Shown: positions 44,601 through 53,183 of the stretch, one piece after another
Position numbering within the stretch: position 1 is the first letter of the stretch
How the letters are laid out: each line of letters begins with the position of its first letter
Source of the DNA: an uncultured Cellvibrio sp.
GTDB lineage: Bacteria; Pseudomonadota; Gammaproteobacteria; Pseudomonadales; Cellvibrionaceae
Assembly: GCA_937958105.1 (NCBI GenBank)
Contig: CALFXJ010000061.1
Location: forward strand, 62,001-126,000
Reading direction: 5' to 3'
Length of the DNA stretch: 64,000 nucleotides
The notes under the pieces: generated by a model
What the model saw: only the letters and a program-made list of their open reading frames with translations
The model's database searches: none
Told to the model about the DNA's origin: nothing
Made by a program: the position numbers and the translations under genes

Positions 44601-46063
44601 TTTCGGTGAAGCTGGTATCGCGTCCTGGTGTGGGCACTATTGCCGCTGGTGTGGCCAAGGCTTACGCTGACCTGATCACTATCTCCGGCTACGACGGTGG
44701 TACGGCGGCAAGTCCGTTATCGTCTATTCGTTATGCGGGTTCACCCTGGGAGCTGGGCCTGTCCGAGACGCATCAGACGCTCCGTGCGAATGATCTGCGC
44801 GATAAGGTACGTGTGCAGACAGACGGTGGTCTTAAGACCGGTCTGGATGTCGTCAAGGCAGCTATGCTGGGGGCTGAGAGCTTCGGCTTTGGTACTGGTC
44901 CAATGGTTGCACTGGGCTGTAAGTACCTGCGTATCTGCCATCTCAACAACTGCGCTACCGGCGTGGCAACCCAGCAGGACAAGCTGCGGAGAGACCACTA
45001 TATCGGCACAGTGGAGATGGCCATGAACTTCTTTAAGTTCATGGCCGAAGAAACCCGGGAATGGATGGCACGCCTGGGGGTTCGTACACTAGGAGAGTTA
45101 GTAGGACGCGTAGATTTACTACAGCTTTTGGAAGGACAAACCACAAAACAGCAACAACTCGATTTATCCCCCATCGTCTATACAGACGATTACCTCGCAA
45201 CAAAACCCCAATTCTGTCAAGTCGACAAAAACCATCCATTTGATAAAGGTGAATTAGCCGAAGCCATGGTGCGTACGGTATTGCCTGCTATTGAAGGTAA
45301 AACGGGTGGTGAATTTGAATTCCGTATCACCAACTGCGACCGCTCAATCGGTGCCCGTATCAGTGGTGAGATCGCCAAGCGTTACGGCAACCAGGGCATG
45401 GCTGATACGCCGATCACCCTGAAGTTACACGGTGTGGCCGGTCAGAGTTTCGGTGTGTGGAATGCCGGCGGCTTGAATATGTACCTGGAGGGTGATGCTA
45501 ATGATTACGTCGGTAAGGGTATGGCCGGCGGTAAGCTGGTGATTCGTCCTCCACGTAATTCGGAGTTCAAATCCAACGTCACTAGCATCATGGGTAATAC
45601 CTGTCTGTATGGTGCGACGGGCGGAAAATTATTTGCGGCCGGTACCGCGGGCGAGCGCTGCGGGGTGCGTAACTCCGGAGCTTATGCGGTCGTTGAAGGC
45701 GCTGGCGACCACTGCTGTGAATATATGACCGGTGGTGTCGTGACGGTACTCGGTCCAACCGGCGTTAACTTCGGGGCGGGTATGACCGGTGGTTTCGCCT
45801 ATGTGCTGGATGAGGCCAATGACTTCGTGGATCGCTACAACCACGAACTGGTAGACATTCATCGCATCAACTCCGAAGCACTGGAAGCGCATCGCAACCA
45901 TCTGCGTGGGGTAATCGAAGAATTCACTCGCGAAACAGAGAGTGAGTGGGGCAAGCATCTGCTGACGAATTTTGATGATTACGTCGGTAAATTCTGGTTA
46001 GTAAAACCCAAGGCTGCGAGCCTGGCCGGGCTTCTGGTCAGTTTCAAGCAACGCGGCGAATAA
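41612..46063 (+). CDS. gltB: Glutamate synthase (NADPH) large subunit
   Basis: 1483 residues, full length. The class II glutaminase domain begins after a short propeptide at C15 (DNCGFGLIAH), the expected N-terminal nucleophile. A central domain, an FMN/2-oxoglutarate-binding domain, and a C-terminal GXGXG beta-helix follow. The 3Fe-4S cysteines are C1103, C1109 and C1114 in GCKYLRICHLNNC. It transfers the glutamine amide to 2-oxoglutarate, giving two glutamates, with electrons from GltD. Codon use switches sharply at 45086-45261, the linker before the beta-helix. gltD follows after 29 bases. Confidence 0.97.
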   Translation: MTTGLYRLDEFKDNCGFGLIAHLKGKTSHRLLRTAIEALTCMTHRGGIAADGKTGDGCGLLLQKPDTFLRTVAKEACGAELTPIYGVGSIMLSRDAAQADAARAILSEELAAQDLVVAGWREVPVDSSCLGPIALKSLPVFNHVFVNNADFSLEQVNARLFMARRKAEQRLAHDKAFYVASLSTGILSYKGLMMPVDLPQFFADLADPRMETAICVFHQRFSTNTMPQWPLAQPFRMLAHNGEINTVVGNRNWSVARTPKFSTPLLPDLQSVTPLVNRTGSDSSSLDNMLEILTLGGMELHRAIRMLVPPAWQNVDHMDPDLRAFYEYNSMHIEPWDGPAGLVITDGRYAVCTLDRNGLRPSRWVITKDDIITVASEVGVYSYKPEDVVAKGRLGPGQIMSIDTQTGTLHHTADIDQQLKSSRPYKQWMKERALRVESTLVADDKENGIDRIQLKSYMKMFQVSFEERDQLLRPLAEGGQEAVGSMGDDTPMAVLSRQQRSIYDYFRQQFAQVTNPPIDPLREAIVMSLETCLGRELSVYEETPEHADRVILTSPVLSPAKFRALLNMNRPGYEVARFPLHYDPTRMNLQQAIALLCKEVEAAVKSGKVLMVLSDNDLQKGLLPIQALLAVGAVHQHLTNVGLRCDSNIIVETGSARDPHQVAALIGYGATAVYPYLSYHVLNDLVETGELLTGIDDAYKNYRKGINKGLMKILSKMGISTITSYRGAQLFEAIGLSDEVIETCFASTPSRIKGARFEDLEADQKVLAQNAWVDRKPIVQGGLLKYVHGSEYHAFNPDVVQTLQKAVQSGNYALWRNYADLVNQRPVSMLRDLLALREDVCTPIPLSEVEPVEAIIKRFDSAGMSLGALSPEAHEALAEAMNRLGGRSNSGEGGEDPARYGTLKSSKIKQVASGRFGVTPAYLVNAEVLQIKVAQGAKPGEGGQLPGGKVNSLIARLRYSVPGVTLISPPPHHDIYSIEDLAQLIFDLKQVNPDALVSVKLVSRPGVGTIAAGVAKAYADLITISGYDGGTAASPLSSIRYAGSPWELGLSETHQTLRANDLRDKVRVQTDGGLKTGLDVVKAAMLGAESFGFGTGPMVALGCKYLRICHLNNCATGVATQQDKLRRDHYIGTVEMAMNFFKFMAEETREWMARLGVRTLGELVGRVDLLQLLEGQTTKQQQLDLSPIVYTDDYLATKPQFCQVDKNHPFDKGELAEAMVRTVLPAIEGKTGGEFEFRITNCDRSIGARISGEIAKRYGNQGMADTPITLKLHGVAGQSFGVWNAGGLNMYLEGDANDYVGKGMAGGKLVIRPPRNSEFKSNVTSIMGNTCLYGATGGKLFAAGTAGERCGVRNSGAYAVVEGAGDHCCEYMTGGVVTVLGPTGVNFGAGMTGGFAYVLDEANDFVDRYNHELVDIHRINSEALEAHRNHLRGVIEEFTRETESEWGKHLLTNFDDYVGKFWLVKPKAASLAGLLVSFKQRGE

Positions 46064-46092
46064 TCACCTTGGGCTAAAGAGGGGCATGTACC

Positions 46093-47511
46093 ATGGCCGA
46101 ACGTTTAAGTAACACTTTCCAGTTTCTCGATGTCGGGCGTCAAGACCCGGCAAAGAAGGATATTGCCACCCGTAAACATCAGTTTGTCGAGATTTATCAA
46201 CCCTATACCCAAGACCAGGTTTCCAGCCAGGCACATCGCTGTCTGGAATGTGGCAATCCCTACTGTGAATGGAAGTGCCCGGTGCACAACTTCATCCCTA
46301 ACTGGCTGAAGTTGATTTCCGAAGGCAATATCTTCGAAGCAGCTGAGCTGAGCCACCAGACCAACTCCCTGCCGGAAGTCTGTGGCCGGGTCTGTCCCCA
46401 GGACCGTCTGTGTGAAGGGGCTTGTACCCTGAATGATGGCTTTGGGGCTGTCACTATCGGCAATGCTGAGAAATACATTACGGATACAGCCTTTGCCATG
46501 GGCTGGCGACCGGATATGTCCAAGGTGGTCTGGACTGACAAGAAAGTAGCGATCATCGGAGCGGGTCCAGCGGGTATTGGTTGTGCTGATATCCTGGTGC
46601 GCAACGGCGTCAAGCCAGTGGTCTTTGACAGATATCCGGAGATCGGAGGACTGCTGACCTTTGGTATCCCAGAGTTCAAGCTGGAAAAGTCGGTAATGTC
46701 CCGTCGCCGTGAAATCTTCACCGAGATGGGCGTGGAGTTCCGCCTGAATACAGAAGTGGGTAAAGACATCACCATGGATGAGCTGCTGCGCGACTACGAC
46801 GCGGTCTTCATGGGCATGGGAACCTATACCTACATGAAAGGCGGCTTCCCTGGAGAAGACCTGCCCGGGGTATACGATGCTCTGCCATTCCTGATCTCCA
46901 ACGTTAACCGTAACCTGGGTTTTGAAAAGGACCCTGCGGACTTCATCAGTGTGAAGGGCAAGCGGGTGGTGGTACTGGGTGGTGGTGACACTGCTATGGA
47001 CTGTAACCGCACGTCCATTCGTCAGGGCGCTAGCAGCGTCACCTGTGCGTACCGCCGCGACGAAGAAAATATGCCAGGCTCCAAGCGGGAAGTAGCCAAT
47101 GCCCGGGAAGAGGGTGTGCAGTTCCTGTTTAACCGTCAGCCGGTCGCGGTAGTCGGCGAAGGTAAGGTAGAAGGCGTGAAGGTTGTTACAACCCAGCTGG
47201 GTGAACCGGACGAGAAAGGTCGTCGCCGTCCAGAGGTTGTACCGGGCAGCGAGGAGATTCTGCCGGCTGACGTGGTATTGATCGCCTTCGGTTTCCGGCC
47301 CAATCCACCAGCCTGGCTCGCCGATCACAACATTTCCACCAATGACTGGGGCGGTGTCGTTGCTCCAGAGCATCAACAGTTTAAATTTCAGACCAGTAAT
47401 CCCAAAGTCTTCGCTGGTGGTGATATGGTACGCGGTTCTGATTTGGTCGTAACGGCTATCTGGGAAGGTCGCGAAGCGGCAGCCGGTATCCTCGACTATC
47501 TCGGTGTGTAA
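46093..47511 (+). CDS. gltD: Glutamate synthase (NADPH) small subunit
   Basis: 472 residues. Two cysteine clusters (C50, C53, C58, C62 and C97, C101, C107, C111) bind the 4Fe-4S centres. The FAD-binding AIIGAGPAGIGCAD motif and the NADPH-binding VVVLGGGDTAMDC motif are present. It passes electrons from NADPH to GltB. The GAGGGG ribosome site is 8 bases before the ATG. An equally long open frame on the opposite strand (46105-47535) has no family features and is a codon-bias artefact. Confidence 0.97.
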   Translation: MAERLSNTFQFLDVGRQDPAKKDIATRKHQFVEIYQPYTQDQVSSQAHRCLECGNPYCEWKCPVHNFIPNWLKLISEGNIFEAAELSHQTNSLPEVCGRVCPQDRLCEGACTLNDGFGAVTIGNAEKYITDTAFAMGWRPDMSKVVWTDKKVAIIGAGPAGIGCADILVRNGVKPVVFDRYPEIGGLLTFGIPEFKLEKSVMSRRREIFTEMGVEFRLNTEVGKDITMDELLRDYDAVFMGMGTYTYMKGGFPGEDLPGVYDALPFLISNVNRNLGFEKDPADFISVKGKRVVVLGGGDTAMDCNRTSIRQGASSVTCAYRRDEENMPGSKREVANAREEGVQFLFNRQPVAVVGEGKVEGVKVVTTQLGEPDEKGRRRPEVVPGSEEILPADVVLIAFGFRPNPPAWLADHNISTNDWGGVVAPEHQQFKFQTSNPKVFAGGDMVRGSDLVVTAIWEGREAAAGILDYLGV

Positions 47512-47519
47512 GAAGATAC

Positions 47520-47570
47520 AAGTCGCTGAGGCCATCTTGTAATCTTTTGACTGGTTTTAAGCGACTTTTG
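47520..47570 (+). terminator. Terminator-like structure after gltD
   Basis: AAGTCGCT (47520-47527) pairs with AGCGACTT (47560-47567), ending in a short T run. The loop is long (32 bases). A second GC-rich hairpin CAGCCCCG/CGGGGCTG (47579-47586, 47599-47606) follows without a T-tract. Together they probably end gltBD transcription before hemE. Confidence 0.45.
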
Positions 47571-47690
47571 AAGCTGAGCAGCCCCGTTTCTACGTAAGCG
47601 GGGCTGTCCGCATTCCATCGCTCCGTCAGCTGATTATTGAGATGGCGTCTAATAACTACCACACGTCACTCACGATTAGAGACTGATTTC

Positions 47691-48755
47691 ATGGCTGAGC
47701 TTAAAAACGATCGTTTTCTCCGTGCTTTGTTAAAGCAACCTGTTGATGTAACTCCGGTATGGATGATGCGTCAGGCCGGACGCTATCTGCCAGAGTACCG
47801 CGCTACCCGCGAAAGAGCTGGCGATTTTATGGGCTTATGCACAAACCCGGAGCTGGCTTGTGAAGTCACGCTGCAGCCCCTGGAGCGCTATCCGCTGGAT
47901 GCTGCCATCCTGTTTTCCGACATCCTTACCATCCCGGACGCTATGGGGCTGGGTCTGTACTTTGAAACCGGTGAGGGCCCCAAATTCAAAAAGCCTGTTC
48001 GCACTGAGGCGGACATCAAGGCACTGCAGGTTATTGATCCGGCCGCCGACCTGCCTTACGTGCTTGACGCCGTTAAGACAATCCGCCGGGAGCTGAACGG
48101 TCGAGTCCCATTGATTGGCTTCTCCGGGAGTCCCTGGACGCTGGCGACTTACATGATTGAAGGTGGCTCCAGCCGCGATTTCCGCCGCGCCAAAGAGATG
48201 CTCTACAACCAGCCTGAACTCATGCATCGTCTGCTGGATGTGCTCGCTCAATCCGTTATTACCTACCTCAATGCTCAGATTCTTGCCGGTGCACAAGCGG
48301 TGCAGATCTTTGATACCTGGGGTGGAGCGCTTTCTCATCAGGCGTATCAGGAATTTTCTTTGCGCTACATGCAACAGATTGTCGCGGCTCTGATTCGTGA
48401 GCATGAGGGACGTCAGGTGCCCGTCATCCTGTTCACCAAGGGCGGCGGACAATGGCTGGAATTGATGGCGGCTACCGGCGCGAACTGCCTTGGTCTCGAC
48501 TGGACGACAGACATCGGTGCAGCGCGGGCAAGGGTAGGTGATCAGGTCGCGCTGCAGGGCAATATGGATCCAACCATTCTTTACGCATCCCCCGACCGTA
48601 TTCGTGCGGAAGTCGCAAGTATTCTGCAAAGTTACGGCAACGGCTCCGGTCATGTATTTAATCTGGGCCATGGGATCACCCCTGAAGTTGATCCGGAGCA
48701 TGCCGGTGCTTTCATTCGCGCTGTACATGAACTGTCGGCACCCTATCATTCATAA
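47691..48755 (+). CDS. hemE: Uroporphyrinogen decarboxylase
   Basis: 354 residues from the ATG at 47691 (MAELKNDRFLRALL); an in-frame start at 47637 gives a non-conserved extension. The signature RQAGRYLPEYR is at 27-37, and ILFSDILTIPDAMGLG and LGHGITPEVDPEH are also intact. The enzyme removes four carboxyl groups from uroporphyrinogen III in haem synthesis. The order gltD-hemE is conserved in Pseudomonas. Confidence 0.96.
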   Translation: MAELKNDRFLRALLKQPVDVTPVWMMRQAGRYLPEYRATRERAGDFMGLCTNPELACEVTLQPLERYPLDAAILFSDILTIPDAMGLGLYFETGEGPKFKKPVRTEADIKALQVIDPAADLPYVLDAVKTIRRELNGRVPLIGFSGSPWTLATYMIEGGSSRDFRRAKEMLYNQPELMHRLLDVLAQSVITYLNAQILAGAQAVQIFDTWGGALSHQAYQEFSLRYMQQIVAALIREHEGRQVPVILFTKGGGQWLELMAATGANCLGLDWTTDIGAARARVGDQVALQGNMDPTILYASPDRIRAEVASILQSYGNGSGHVFNLGHGITPEVDPEHAGAFIRAVHELSAPYHS

Positions 48756-48877
48756 TTTTTTTCACAAGAACCTACGGACGGAGCGGCGCCTCTGGTGTGT
48801 TGATCATTTCTTAACTAAACTGGGCGTCATCTGTGGATGAAGTTTTGCCCGGGAACAGTTGGTGATGAGGATTCACT

Positions 48878-50248
48878 GTGGGAATTAAACAGGTCAAACT
48901 GAACGTTAATGAGCTGACCATTGGCATGTATGTGTCTGGCCTGGACCGTCCATGGTCGCAAACGCCGTTCCCTCTGCAAGGTTTTTTTGTTCGTGATCTG
49001 GGTGAGATTACCCAGCTCAAAACACTCTGCAATCACGTCTACATCGATGTCGAAAAAGGGCGCGGTCCGGTATCGGCAAATCTCAAGACCCTGACCCCCC
49101 AAGGGCGCCTGAAGGGCGCCGGACGGGACTCCCTGAAAAACAGTTTTCTGACGGAGCCTGTTGCCCCGCTCAAGATTCAGCGCAACCTGTACCGCGATGT
49201 GCAGCCGCTGCAAAAAGAGGTCAAGAAAGCCCGCCAGTTGCATCAGAAAGTTTATGGTGCAGTGGGCGAAGTGCTTGATCAGCTGGAGCGCAACCAGCTG
49301 CAGACTGCGTCCATAGGTGAAACCAAGCGTGTCGCCAGTGAGATGGTCGACAGCGTGCTGCGTAACCCCGACGCCTTTACCTGGCTGTCCCGGGTGCAGG
49401 AAAAAGACGAATACACTTATAGCCACGCTGTCAGGTCGTCTGTATGGTCCATCCTGTTCGGGCGACACATCGGTCTGCCCAAACGAGATCTGGATATACT
49501 CGCGCTAGGTGTGCTTTTGAAGGATGTGGGTAAGGTTATGCTCGACAGCGCTTTGCTCACTAAAGCCGAGCTTAGCCCTGACGAAGAAAAAGCCTACGAA
49601 AAGTTTGTCGAGCTGGGGGCGGAGATTCTGCGTAATACGCCCGGCGTTGAGCCACGGGTGATCAGTGTGGTGAAAACTCACTGCGAGCGACTGAACGGAA
49701 GTGGTTTTCCGCAGGGCTTGCGTGGCGACAAGATTCCACTGTTAGGCAAGATCGCCGGTATTGTTACCTACTACGATCATGTTACCAATCCTCGCGGTTC
49801 GCGCCATCCGATTGCCCCCTCCAAAGCGGTGGCCAAGCTGTATGAGCTGCGTAATATTCAGTTCCAGGAAGAGCTGGTAGTGGAATTTATCCGTGCGATT
49901 GGGCTTTATCCCACTGGTACTCTAGTGGAACTGAGTACGGGCGAGGTGGGTGTGGTGGTAGAGCAGAATTTCGAACGCCGGCTTAAACCTAAAGTCATGC
50001 TGGTGCTGGATGCCTGCAAACAGCCGCTGGCCGAATGCAGCCTGCTGGATCTTTCTGAAGACGACAAACGCAAGCAGGCGCTGCTCGACTCAGGTAAGAA
50101 AACCCGTTATGAAATCGAGAAGGTAGAGATTGCCCGCGATCTGGAGCCAGGCAGCTACGATGTAGATATCGCGACCATCCGTGATCAGTACCTGATGAAA
50201 ACCGAGAAGCGCGGGCTGATGGCGCTGCTGCGTCGCTTCCGAGTCTGA
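48878..50248 (+). CDS. Degenerate HD-GYP domain protein with N-terminal DUF3391
   Basis: 456 residues from a GTG at 48878, with GAGG seven bases upstream. The N-terminal part (about 5-110) matches DUF3391, which accompanies HD-GYP c-di-GMP phosphodiesterases. The HD-GYP core is at about 150-340, but its signature is eroded. H183 is kept; the HD pair is K215-D216 in LLKDVGK; HHE is replaced by H268-C269-E270; and DGxGYP reads NGSGFP (273-278). D300 is kept. Loss of a metal-ligand histidine suggests reduced or no phosphodiesterase activity, and a possible c-di-GMP sensing or protein-binding role. A PilZ gene lies further right at 59241. Confidence 0.85.
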   Translation: MGIKQVKLNVNELTIGMYVSGLDRPWSQTPFPLQGFFVRDLGEITQLKTLCNHVYIDVEKGRGPVSANLKTLTPQGRLKGAGRDSLKNSFLTEPVAPLKIQRNLYRDVQPLQKEVKKARQLHQKVYGAVGEVLDQLERNQLQTASIGETKRVASEMVDSVLRNPDAFTWLSRVQEKDEYTYSHAVRSSVWSILFGRHIGLPKRDLDILALGVLLKDVGKVMLDSALLTKAELSPDEEKAYEKFVELGAEILRNTPGVEPRVISVVKTHCERLNGSGFPQGLRGDKIPLLGKIAGIVTYYDHVTNPRGSRHPIAPSKAVAKLYELRNIQFQEELVVEFIRAIGLYPTGTLVELSTGEVGVVVEQNFERRLKPKVMLVLDACKQPLAECSLLDLSEDDKRKQALLDSGKKTRYEIEKVEIARDLEPGSYDVDIATIRDQYLMKTEKRGLMALLRRFRV

Positions 50249-50267
50249 TCTGACACATAAATTTCAG

Positions 50268-50303
50268 GCATAAAAAAACCACCCGCAGGTGGTTTTTTTA
50301 TGC
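50268..50303. terminator. Bidirectional intrinsic terminator between HD-GYP and cold-shock genes
   Basis: A perfect 16-bp stem (50268-50283 with 50288-50303) has a CGCA loop; the arms carry seven A and seven T residues, so it works on both strands for the two convergent genes. Confidence 0.93.
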
Positions 50304-50305
50304 TC

Positions 50306-50325
50306 CTTACCCACGAATGGGTAAG
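50306..50325 (-). terminator. Second hairpin in the cold-shock gene 3' untranslated region
   Basis: CTTACCCA (50306-50313) pairs with TGGGTAAG (50318-50325) around CGAA. On the minus strand it comes 9 bases after the cold-shock stop and before the main terminator. It probably stabilises the mRNA end. Confidence 0.5.
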
Positions 50326-50334
50326 TGCTTTTAC

Positions 50335-50541
50335 TTAGACGGCTTGTACGTCAGAAGCTTGCGGGCCTTTAGGGCCTTTTTCCACGTTAAACTTAACGCG
50401 TTGACCTTCTGTCAGGGTTTTGAAGCCTGAACCAGCGATAGCGCTGAAATGTACGAATACATCCGGACCATTGTCTTGTTCAAGAAAACCAAAACCTTTA
50501 GCTTCGTTGAACCATTTAACCGAACCAGTTGCGGCTGCCAT
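50335..50541 (-). CDS. CspA-family cold-shock protein
   Basis: 68 residues. The single OB-fold shows RNP1 KGFGFL (15-20) and RNP2 VFVHF (28-32), which bind single-stranded RNA or DNA. It would act as an RNA chaperone; whether it is cold-induced cannot be told. The start has GGAG about 7 bases upstream. A long gene-free stretch upstream (50542-50887) could hold an extended 5' leader like that of E. coli cspA. Confidence 0.95.
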   Translation of the reverse strand: MAAATGSVKWFNEAKGFGFLEQDNGPDVFVHFSAIAGSGFKTLTEGQRVKFNVEKGPKGPQASDVQAV

Positions 50542-50887
50542 AAAAATCTCCAGAGCAATAATTGCTAAGTTGTAAAAGAAATAACCCGAATAGGGCGGTG
50601 TACTGACCTAAGAAGAATTGATGACTAAAACAAAATGAAGTGCTACGGAGTATTCAGCGGCCTTTCGAGCAACAGGTTGCGGGAGAGGGGCGGTGGTACG
50701 GTGTATTCATCGAAATTGTAGTAACAAGTATCAGCTGTATTCTTCACCAGCCGACGCAGTATGGGCTGGTATTAGTATCTTGTAAAGGGAAATTAGTGGG
50801 GCGGGGTAATAATGTGGGGAGGACCGCATAACCCGCGTTACGCTGACCTGCAAAAACAAATGTAATCGAACCGTGGAAACTGGCGAG
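50542..50887. other. Gene-free region between psd and the cold-shock gene
   Basis: About 345 bases with no gene I can support. It probably contains the promoter and leader of the minus-strand cold-shock gene. No clear -35/-10 pair or cold-box is evident to me. An open frame of 63 codons at 50640-50831 (plus) has no ribosome site. Confidence 0.4.
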
Positions 50888-50922
50888 GAGCGATCAGTCT
50901 TCAGGATGAGCACTGATCGCTC
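50888..50922 (-). terminator. Hairpin after psd
   Basis: A perfect 11-bp stem GAGCGATCAGT/ACTGATCGCTC (50888-50898, 50912-50922) has a 13-base loop and lies 11 bases after the psd stop. The following minus-strand sequence is not T-rich, so termination may be Rho-assisted. Confidence 0.55.
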
Positions 50923-50932
50923 CGGACCGAGC

Positions 50933-51793
50933 TTATTGTTTGATGCGGCCCATTCTCTGGCCCATGACGGTGGGAGAGCCGGCGCGGAACTGCTCATCCC
51001 ACTCAATGCGATCTTTGGCAAACAGCAGGATTGCTGTCGATCCCAGCTTGAAGCGTCCCATCTCCGCCCCCTTGGTCAGTTCAACGGGCGTTCCAGGGGT
51101 TGCTACATAATCCGTGGTCTGGATCTGGCGCTTGATCGGGGCGACTTCTCCAGCCCAGACTGTCTCAATGCCGGCCACGATCATCGCACCCACCATCACC
51201 ACGGCCATGGGGCCTATGTCAGTGTCGAAGATAGCGGCCACGCGCTCGTTACGTGAGAAAAGACGGGGAACTCCCTTGGCGGTGGCGTCATTGACTGAAA
51301 AGAGGTCGCCGGGAATTGCCACCATCCGGCGCAGTTTACCGTTGTAAGGCATATGGACCCGATGGTAATCACGCGGGGAAAGATAGACGGTGGCAAATTT
51401 CCCTCCAGCGAACTCTCCAGCCAGGGTTAAATCTCCACCGAGTAATTCCTGGGTGGTGTAACCCTGTCCTTTTGCCTGGAAGATCCTGCCGTCGATGATG
51501 TCTCCCAGCTGGCTGATGGCACCGTCTGCGGGAAAAACAATACTGTCTGCATCTGCATCAATTGGACGTGCGTCGTCTTTCAGTGCCCGGGTGAAAAAAT
51601 CATTAAAGCAGGCATAGGCTAGTGGATCTTCTTCCTGAGCCAGTGACATATCCACGTTATAGCGCTTGACGAACCATCCGATAAATGTGTTTTTGATCCA
51701 GGGGGTCCGGGAGCGGGCTATCCATCCGACGAGGCGGGACAGCGCGTGCTGAGGGATCAGATATTGCATGAGGACAAACAGTTTTTCATTCAT
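50933..51793 (-). CDS. psd: Phosphatidylserine decarboxylase proenzyme
   Basis: 286 residues. The self-cleavage motif LGST is at 250-253; cleavage before S252 creates the pyruvoyl cofactor. The charge-relay residues D90 (FPAD) and H147 (HRVHM) are in the same positions as in E. coli Psd. It makes phosphatidylethanolamine at the inner membrane. The gene stands alone on the minus strand, with a hairpin behind it and a 238-base divergent region in front. Confidence 0.96.
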   Translation of the reverse strand: MNEKLFVLMQYLIPQHALSRLVGWIARSRTPWIKNTFIGWFVKRYNVDMSLAQEEDPLAYACFNDFFTRALKDDARPIDADADSIVFPADGAISQLGDIIDGRIFQAKGQGYTTQELLGGDLTLAGEFAGGKFATVYLSPRDYHRVHMPYNGKLRRMVAIPGDLFSVNDATAKGVPRLFSRNERVAAIFDTDIGPMAVVMVGAMIVAGIETVWAGEVAPIKRQIQTTDYVATPGTPVELTKGAEMGRFKLGSTAILLFAKDRIEWDEQFRAGSPTVMGQRMGRIKQ

Positions 51794-52031
51794 AACGGCA
51801 TCTTAGGCCCTAGATTGTTAACAGATGGTGCAGGCAAGGACCATTCAGGTAGGAATTGGTCCCGATGGAAACGCGGCCATGGTAGCAAAAACTATCGGAT
51901 GCTAACGAAATATGTGCAATAAGCTCCGGTAAAACGGTGGCTGGATGCTATGCTAAGGCACATTAAACTTGGTTATATAAGCGCCAGGTGGTACTCCTCC
52001 ACATTAATCGGTAGTTCCTCGGGATTCGTGC

Positions 52032-53144
52032 ATGCCTTTTTCTCCCGTTGTCCTCAACAAAAGTGATCTTCATTGTTTTCCCGGCACCTATGCGCTGGCA
52101 CAAAGTCGCTGGCTGGAAGGCCTGGCGGCGAATATTGACCTGGTAAAACAGCACCTGAAATTTCCGGTGCAAGGGTTCCAGGGACCACAGCTGGAAGCAT
52201 TAATGACCCGGGTTGCCTGGCTGGGCAATGAGGACGCAGGCAAGGTGCTGGTGTTGATCACTGGCACCCACGGCGTGGAAGGCCATGCGGGAAGTGCGGT
52301 GCAGATCGACCTCTGGGGATTGATCGAACAGCGCAAGGTGACTCTGCCGGAAGACATCGCTATCCTGATGGTCCACCCGCTCAACCCCTTTGGTTACGCC
52401 TGGGGGCGGCGGTGTGATGAGCAGGGCATCGACCTTAACCGTAACTTCATCGACTTCACCCAACCGCTGCCCCACAGCGACGGTTACGCTCTCCTGCAGC
52501 CGGAACTTAAGCTGGCCCGCACTCCCGCCCAGCGCCACAAGCTGTTTCAGCAGTTCGCCCGGGATCACGGCCAGCGCGCCTTCGAGCGAGCACTCAGCGG
52601 TGGTCAGTATATCGATCCACAGGGGCCATTTTTTGGTGGCTACGAACCAGCCCATGGGCGGCAGGTGATCACCAATATCATTGAGCGTTTTCAGCTTGAT
52701 AAACGTCTTCTTGCAGTGGTCGATGTGCATACTGGTCTTGGCCCCTATGGTCACGGTGAGCTGATCTGTGATCACCCCCTGGACAGTCGCGGCAGTGCTC
52801 AGGCGCAGGCCTGGTACGGAGCCAGCGTTACTATGCCTGCTCGCGGTGATTCCAGCTCGGTACCCAAGCTGGGGCTGATGGATTATGTCTGGCATGCACT
52901 GATGGAGCAGCGCGGTTGCTTCGTCACCCTGGAGTTTGGCACTTACGGCACGGACTCATTGTTTGATGTGCTGCTCCAGGAGCACCATGATTGGGCCAAT
53001 GAAGGCCTGCTGACCATTGATCATCCGAGTACCGTGGCGATGCGTGAACATTTCTGCCCAAGCGATGCCTATTGGCGAGAGCTAGTGCTGGTTAAAGCGC
53101 GTCAGGTCATCCAGCAGGCGCTGGCGGGGCTGGCGGCGCACTGA
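52032..53144 (+). CDS. DUF2817 / M14-like zinc carboxypeptidase family protein
   Basis: 370 residues with the M14-type layout. The metal ligands are H80 and E83 in GTHGVEGHAGS and H233 in VDVHTGLGPYGHGE. The substrate-binding DLNRNF is at 134-139, and the likely catalytic glutamate E301 is in TLEFGTYG. There is no signal peptide, so it should be cytoplasmic. DUF2817 proteins are predicted carboxypeptidases or deacylases without an established substrate. It heads a plus-strand run (52032-55557) containing two further predicted peptidase-type proteins. Confidence 0.82.
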   Translation: MPFSPVVLNKSDLHCFPGTYALAQSRWLEGLAANIDLVKQHLKFPVQGFQGPQLEALMTRVAWLGNEDAGKVLVLITGTHGVEGHAGSAVQIDLWGLIEQRKVTLPEDIAILMVHPLNPFGYAWGRRCDEQGIDLNRNFIDFTQPLPHSDGYALLQPELKLARTPAQRHKLFQQFARDHGQRAFERALSGGQYIDPQGPFFGGYEPAHGRQVITNIIERFQLDKRLLAVVDVHTGLGPYGHGELICDHPLDSRGSAQAQAWYGASVTMPARGDSSSVPKLGLMDYVWHALMEQRGCFVTLEFGTYGTDSLFDVLLQEHHDWANEGLLTIDHPSTVAMREHFCPSDAYWRELVLVKARQVIQQALAGLAAH

Positions 53145-53183
53145 TCCAGCCAATCCGGCAACTTCGTTAATTGACAGGCTTCT

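Noticed and set aside
46105..47535. Long open frame of 476 codons on the minus strand opposite gltD
   Set aside because: It lies almost wholly within gltD, has no ribosome site and no family motif. Strong codon bias of gltD keeps the opposite frame open.
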